A stretch of 9,207 bases of DNA. It comes from Gammaproteobacteria bacterium (GTDB taxonomy: Bacteria; Pseudomonadota; Gammaproteobacteria; Pseudomonadales; Azotimanducaceae). Location of the stretch: positions 1-9,207 of the forward strand of contig JABIVN010000206.1 of NCBI GenBank assembly GCA_018667205.1. Direction: 5' to 3'. Position 1 is the first letter of the stretch. Every line of letters starts with the position of its first letter. Shown here in pieces: positions 5,812-9,207 of the stretch. The translations under genes and the position numbers were made by a program. The notes beneath the pieces were generated by a model that saw only the letters and a program-made list of their open reading frames with translations, was not told the DNA's origin and ran no database searches.

Positions 5812-6884
5812 AAAGGCTCGACACCTACCTTGGGCTGACTGTCGCCACCATGACACTGCTGGCCTCCGCAGGGCTCGTCAGCCTGTTCGTCATTTTCACT
5901 TTTCTGGATCAAATGAGCGACATAGAGCAGGACTACAACCTGATCGCAGTCATCAAGTATGTCTCGTACAGCATTCCAAGAATGTTTTACGAGACCGTGC
6001 CGTACGCCGCACTGATAGGAAGCTTAACGGGGCTTGGGATCCTGGCCAGTAACAGTGAACTGATCATTATGAGGACTGCAGGTATCTCCACTTGGCAAAT
6101 TGCAATTGCCACGATGAAGCCTGCACTAGCGTTCGTAATCGCTGGTTTACTGGTTGGCGAGTTGATCCTGCCAGATTTTGAGCGGACTGCCCGCGCCTCT
6201 CGCGAAAAGGCAATGGAAGGCGACATTACCCCTGACGGGGGCTTCTGGTATCGGGAAGGTAACCGGTACATGCACTTTAGTACGGTGAGCCATGACGGGG
6301 TCCTTGGCAACATCAACCAATACCTTCTGAATACCGATAAGCAATTACAGAAAACCCTGTGGGCAGAATCAGCCTCGCATATTTCGCCAGTGAAAAACCG
6401 CCATAAAGGCTACTGGGAAATGCAGAATGTCATCGTCACAGACTTAACTGCGCCAAATACAGGGGAACACCAAGCGCAATTAAAGTGGTATTCCGAACTA
6501 ACTCCCGAATTACTGAGCACAGAGATTCTTGTTGAACCGAACAAAATGTCCATCGTTGAGCTCCTGCGAAAGATTGAATATATGGAATCGCAGGGCCTCA
6601 ATGCCGACAATTTCCAACTTGGCTTGTGGACCAAAACCTTACAGCCCATTGCATCTCTTAGCCTTGTGTTCGTGGCAATCTCATTTATCTTTGGTCCACT
6701 CAGGGAAACCACCATGGGCATGAGAGTTGTTAGCGGGCTAGTGACCGGTATTGTTTTTAAATTCGTGCAGGACCTTCTATCCCCTGCCAGCTTGGTCTTT
6801 GGTTTTCCACCACTGCTTGCAACGGCAACACCCATTCTCATTTGTCTGGTTTCAGGCTATGTCTTACTAAAGCGAGCAAACTAA
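5808..6884 (+). CDS. lptG: LPS export ABC transporter permease LptG
   Basis: LptG pairs with LptF and the LptB ATPase in the inner membrane to extract lipopolysaccharide and push it onto the LptC-LptA-LptD bridge. The 358 residues match the 360-residue E. coli protein in length and layout. TM1 is at about 10-33, TM2 at 57-80 and TM3 at 97-121. A periplasmic beta-jellyroll occupies about 122-272, and TM4 to TM6 lie at about 275-354. Diagnostic blocks are GLGILASNSELIIMRTAG (75-92), GELILPDFERTAR (117-129), the LWTKTLQP entry to TM4 (273-280) and SFIFGPLRETTMGMRVVSG (292-310). The ATG overlaps the preceding stop (ATGA) and the TAA overlaps the next ATG (TAATG), so three genes are translationally coupled. 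The usual neighbour lptF is not upstream; its place is taken by the nucleotidylyltransferase fusion. LptF must then be encoded elsewhere. Confidence 0.93.
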   Translation: MKRLDTYLGLTVATMTLLASAGLVSLFVIFTFLDQMSDIEQDYNLIAVIKYVSYSIPRMFYETVPYAALIGSLTGLGILASNSELIIMRTAGISTWQIAIATMKPALAFVIAGLLVGELILPDFERTARASREKAMEGDITPDGGFWYREGNRYMHFSTVSHDGVLGNINQYLLNTDKQLQKTLWAESASHISPVKNRHKGYWEMQNVIVTDLTAPNTGEHQAQLKWYSELTPELLSTEILVEPNKMSIVELLRKIEYMESQGLNADNFQLGLWTKTLQPIASLSLVFVAISFIFGPLRETTMGMRVVSGLVTGIVFKFVQDLLSPASLVFGFPPLLATATPILICLVSGYVLLKRAN

Positions 6885-8170
6885 TGTCAGAACTTTTTAC
6901 ACAGTGGCTGCCGCATGCAGGGGCTGCATTGGTCGTTGCGTCCGTGGCAACGGTTATTACCAGGCGGTTTATTGTCCACCGGTCTGCGCAGGGTATGATT
7001 TTTGGCGCTGTGTTTCTTGCATGCTTGATACCCCTGCCAGCATTCAGCCTAACCCACTACATAAGAGTTCTAACTGGCGACCTTTCAATCACAGGGTTAA
7101 TTATCCTTGCCCTGGCGGCCTATCAATCTATTAGATCCAGCAAATCCAGACCAGACTACACCCAACTAATGCCACCGGCACTGGTACTTGTCGTGGTCTC
7201 CGTGGTGCTCTACCCCACGGCCCTTGGGCTCACTTACTTTGATCTGTATGCGTATGGATACTACCCAATCATCCTGGGCCCAATACTATTTGTGCTGTTT
7301 GCGAGTGCGGTGTGGTTTGGCTTAACGTTATCTGCGGCCCTGCTTGCGATGGGTTTCCTGGCCTTTGCATTAGGTATTTTAGAATCTGATAATTTATGGG
7401 ACTACCTGATTGACCCTGTTGTTGCCGCATACGCTTTTTATATGGTGATTAAAAACCGACACCAACTGACAAACTTCAGGGTGACACAACACCCCGTAGA
7501 AGTGATGTTGACGGTTACCATTGCCACGTTCCTGCTTTTTGCTATTTACCTGGCGAAGTTCAACCATGATGCCTTTCGGTACGAATTCGTCATTGAAGAT
7601 GGCTTTATTGAGTGGTGCACGGTTCTGGTATTGTTTTCTGCCATGCTGGTATGCTTTAAGCGTTTTTTAGCCTTAAGACGTGTCCGATCAAAACTCTTCC
7701 TGTCCGTAACAATGTTGTTGACCCTGCTTTGCCTTTTTGGCGCCGGCGAGGAAATCTCTTGGGGACAACGCCTGTTCGAACTGGAAACACCTGATTACCT
7801 GAAAGGTAAGAACGCTCAGGGCGAACTTGGCATTCACAACCTAGTGGTAGAGATTAACGGTGAACAGGTCAAATTAAATAAATTGATCTTCGGTACTGGC
7901 CTTGCGCTAGCACTTCTCATCTACCTGTTTGTCGCAACACCTTTGTACAGAAAGAACGCAACGGTACGATCATTTTTCAATGCGATCGCCGCACCCATGC
8001 CCCGCAACTATCACATCGCGGGCTACCTACTAATAGTCGCGACGGTGGAACTATTGATTGACTCATCTAAACGAGGTGAAATGACCGAGTTCGCCGGTTC
8101 AATTATGTTTGCACTGAACGTAATTTATCCCTACAACCGGGACATTTTTGATCCTAAAAAAACCCTTTAA
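6884..8170 (+). CDS. Polytopic inner-membrane protein with a GAGEEISWGQR motif, function unknown
   Basis: The 428-residue protein begins MSELFTQWLP and has roughly 11-13 hydrophobic segments, for example 12-32, 38-56, 67-82, 97-116, 128-165, 178-190, 205-224, 242-258, 270-287, 335-354, 378-392 and 403-416. The most distinctive part is GAGEEISWGQRLFELETPDYL (about 286-306) at a membrane boundary, followed by NAQGELGIHNL (310-320). The paired Glu, Trp, Gln, Arg and later His and Asn look like a conserved polar site. I recall this EEISWGQR...NxQGExxxHN signature from uncharacterised bacterial membrane proteins but know no function. It overlaps lptG by one base (TAATG) and shares its operon, which suggests an envelope role. 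An upstream ATG at 6842 exists, but that would overlap lptG by 43 bp and add a polar lead (MSGFRLCLTKASK). The EE motif recalls intramembrane metalloprotease-like CPBP proteins, but the rest does not match. Confidence 0.8.
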   Translation: MSELFTQWLPHAGAALVVASVATVITRRFIVHRSAQGMIFGAVFLACLIPLPAFSLTHYIRVLTGDLSITGLIILALAAYQSIRSSKSRPDYTQLMPPALVLVVVSVVLYPTALGLTYFDLYAYGYYPIILGPILFVLFASAVWFGLTLSAALLAMGFLAFALGILESDNLWDYLIDPVVAAYAFYMVIKNRHQLTNFRVTQHPVEVMLTVTIATFLLFAIYLAKFNHDAFRYEFVIEDGFIEWCTVLVLFSAMLVCFKRFLALRRVRSKLFLSVTMLLTLLCLFGAGEEISWGQRLFELETPDYLKGKNAQGELGIHNLVVEINGEQVKLNKLIFGTGLALALLIYLFVATPLYRKNATVRSFFNAIAAPMPRNYHIAGYLLIVATVELLIDSSKRGEMTEFAGSIMFALNVIYPYNRDIFDPKKTL

Positions 8171-8241
8171 CAAACCTAAAATACTAAAATTATCTTATTG
8201 CCTTCGCAGCACGACACTGTTTCCTTGCATGTGTCAAAAAG

Positions 8242-8484
8242 CTACTGCGATTTACGCCACGGTGAGGCTTTGACAAATGTCGTGACATACAACGCCTCTA
8301 CCTTAACTCGAGCCCATTGCGTTTTACGCAAGAACTTCAAAGACGATTTTATTGAGGGGTCACTTTTGAAACAGTTAATATTGATTTGTTGAGACAGGTC
8401 TTCCCAGCCGTAGTGCTCAACAAGTTTTACCACAACTTGTTCAAGCGTTACTCCGTGCAATGGATTATTCGGTTGTTTATTCAT
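8242..8484 (-). CDS. VF530-family small DNA-binding-like protein (DUF2132)
   Basis: This 80-residue protein matches the VF530/DUF2132 family almost throughout. Visible blocks are [10 protein letters not shown] (6-15), [10 protein letters not shown] (21-30), [22 protein letters not shown] (38-59) and KVEALY (61-66). The family is annotated as putative DNA-binding from its small helical fold and basic surface; its cellular role is not established. The C-terminal 14 residues ([14 protein letters not shown]) extend beyond the usual LY ending and add basic charge. The ATG at 8482-8484 is chosen because the conserved region follows five residues later. A GTG five codons upstream (8497-8499) is the alternative, and neither has a strong ribosome-binding site. 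It converges on the membrane-protein gene with 71 bp between them. An 8-bp inverted repeat (8419-8426 and 8434-8441) lies inside the coding region. Confidence 0.88.
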   Translation of the reverse strand: MNKQPNNPLHGVTLEQVVVKLVEHYGWEDLSQQININCFKSDPSIKSSLKFLRKTQWARVKVEALYVTTFVKASPWRKSQ

Positions 8485-8647
8485 ACTTTGTCGACACACC
8501 AGCAGTACTTTGCGTTGTCATACCCTCCCTCTTATGTCTCTTCCTGAACCAAAATCAGCAACCCTTTTGGCTGCATCCCATCGTAAATAACACCGTTACT
8601 ACCTATCTCGTATCAACCTGGGCACGTTTCCAAAGGCTTAATGAAAG

Positions 8648-8669
8648 CTGACAAATGGGTTAATGTCAG
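8648..8669. repeat. Inverted repeat CTGACA-N10-TGTCAG between truA and the VF530 gene
   Basis: Perfect 6-bp arms at 8648-8653 and 8664-8669 are separated by 10 bp. The 16-bp centre-to-centre spacing suits a dimeric regulator site or a short hairpin. The surrounding stretch 8485-8730 has no convincing gene; the only plus-strand frame, 8460-8651, overlaps the start of the VF530 gene and has no coding features. The function is unassigned. Confidence 0.3.
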
Positions 8670-8715
8670 GTAGCAACACCCTTCGCCACTCTCATACTGG
8701 TAATAAGCGGATCCG

Positions 8716-8744
8716 GTGAAAATGAAAAGGTTAGTAATTAACCT
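8716..8744 (-). terminator. Possible intrinsic terminator of truA
   Basis: On the minus strand AGGTTA-ATTAC-TAACCT (complement of 8728-8744) forms a 6-bp stem with a 5-nt loop that includes the truA stop codon. TTTTCATTTTC follows. The stem is AT-rich and the U tract is interrupted, so termination would be weak. The hairpin plus U-rich tail at the gene end is the expected arrangement. Confidence 0.4.
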
Positions 8745-9207
8745 GCATTAAGTGTAACCCACGCGCCTTAGCCTTCGCGCTAAGCTTATTCTCATTGTGC
8801 TGATGTAATGCTGCATCAATTTCTGCAATATCTATATTGCCTCGCGCCAATTCGAACAGGGCACCGACAATATACCGAATCATCTGCCTAAGAAAGCCAC
8901 TGCCTTCTATCTCGAAATAGTGGGTGTTAGTAGAGATGTCTGAAAAGTTCGTCTGTCCGAGTTCAAGCCGCACCACCCTGCGTACCGTAGATTTAACCTG
9001 TTTGTTATTTACGGCAAAACTATAAAAGTCATATTCACCGATAAAGTGTTCACAGGCTTCGCGCATCGTCTCAAGCTTTAGTGTTTTGTCGCCTCGGAGG
9101 CCGTCGCCTCGGAGGCCATTGCTTTGGGGACCATTGCTTTGGGGACCATTGCTTTGGGGACCATTGCTTTGGGGACCATTGCCTAAGTTAACGTGAGCAA
9201 CAATGTC
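8731..9207 (-). CDS. truA: tRNA pseudouridine synthase TruA, C-terminal 158 residues (5' end outside window)
   Basis: TruA converts uridines 38-40 of the tRNA anticodon arm to pseudouridine. The frame is open from the window edge to the TAA at 8731. Family blocks are MREACEHFIGEYDFYSF (48-64 of the visible part), STVRRVVRLEL (73-83), the core FEIEGSGFLRQMIRYIVGALFELARG (98-123) and the C-terminal AKARGLHLMQVNY (146-158). The catalytic Asp lies in the N-terminal half, outside the window. Just before MREACEHF sits a run of four GPQSN and two GLRGD pentapeptides, encoded by 15-bp tandem repeats. In E. coli TruA this position is a short linker, so the tract looks like a low-complexity insertion that keeps the frame. 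The tail ENKLSAKAKARGLHL is also atypical of E. coli TruA, which has DRTLAAATAKAEGLYL. The assignment rests on the core motif and is secure at family level. Confidence 0.87.
   Translation of the reverse strand, partial: DIVAHVNLGNGPQSNGPQSNGPQSNGPQSNGLRGDGLRGDKTLKLETMREACEHFIGEYDFYSFAVNNKQVKSTVRRVVRLELGQTNFSDISTNTHYFEIEGSGFLRQMIRYIVGALFELARGNIDIAEIDAALHQHNENKLSAKAKARGLHLMQVNY
9088..9177. repeat. Six 15-bp tandem repeats in two variants, in frame inside truA
   Basis: Variant B (gtcgcctcggaggcc) occurs as two perfect copies at 9088-9102 and 9103-9117. Variant A (attgctttggggacc) occurs as four perfect copies at 9118-9132, 9133-9147, 9148-9162 and 9163-9177. The six bases after them (attgcc) may be a partial further unit. 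On the coding strand A encodes GPQSN and B encodes GLRGD. The variants share 9 of 15 positions. Perfect identity within each variant indicates recent expansion, and the 15-bp unit preserves the truA reading frame whatever the copy number. Confidence 0.95.

Noticed and set aside
8198..8392. 64-codon plus-strand frame
   Set aside because: It lies antisense inside the VF530-family gene, whose minus-strand protein matches its family almost end to end.
8419..8441. 8-bp inverted repeat AACAAGTT-N7-AACTTGTT as an operator
   Set aside because: It lies inside the VF530-family coding region and follows from the codons for its EQVVVKLV segment.
8460..8651. 63-codon plus-strand frame with hydrophobic residues
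   Set aside because: It overlaps the start of the VF530-family gene on the other strand and shows neither a ribosome-binding site nor a family pattern.
9088..9177. Short direct repeats at the window end as a CRISPR array
   Set aside because: The 15-bp units are contiguous with no spacers and are translated in the truA frame.

Overview
The window looks like a chromosomal segment of a Gram-negative bacterium, most likely a gammaproteobacterium. The pointers are an LptG lipopolysaccharide-export permease very similar to the E. coli protein, a VF530-family small protein, a glutathione reductase, and compact gene packing with balanced base composition. I see no insertion sequence, phage gene, CRISPR array, tRNA or rRNA. 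It reads as core genome with several poorly characterised genes.

Layout. (1) 1-623, minus: N-terminal half of glutathione reductase (gor), cut by the window edge. (2) 624-879: divergent intergenic region holding an array of about 16-bp AT-rich repeats. (3) 880-2601, plus: a DOMON-like protein followed 9 nt later by a NamZ/DUF1343 (GH171) exo-N-acetylmuramidase-like protein with no export signal. (4) 2662-3765, plus: a LeuB-like decarboxylating dehydrogenase standing alone. (5) 3762-3938, minus: a small membrane protein overlapping the end of the LeuB-like gene. (6) 4101-4676, minus: a secreted DUF3806-like protein. (7) 4750-8170, plus: a tightly coupled three-gene operon. It encodes a CinA-like plus nucleotidylyltransferase fusion (apparently with a CTG start), LptG without its usual partner gene lptF, and an uncharacterised polytopic membrane protein with a GAGEEISWGQR motif. 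(8) 8242-8484, minus: a VF530-family protein. (9) 8731-9207, minus: the C-terminal part of tRNA pseudouridine synthase TruA, with an in-frame 15-bp tandem repeat and no start inside the window.

How the genes may work together. DOMON-like plus NamZ-like suggests intracellular handling of a peptidoglycan-derived sugar. The 4750-8170 operon couples a probable nucleotide-metabolism enzyme to envelope biogenesis: genes 1 and 2 overlap as ATGA and genes 2 and 3 as TAATG. The most unusual items are the fusion protein, in which the CinA-type catalytic Ser motif is not visible, its CTG start, the Glu-to-Gln change in the NamZ active-site motif, and the repeat tract inside truA. All family assignments come from reading translated sequence by eye; no database search was run.
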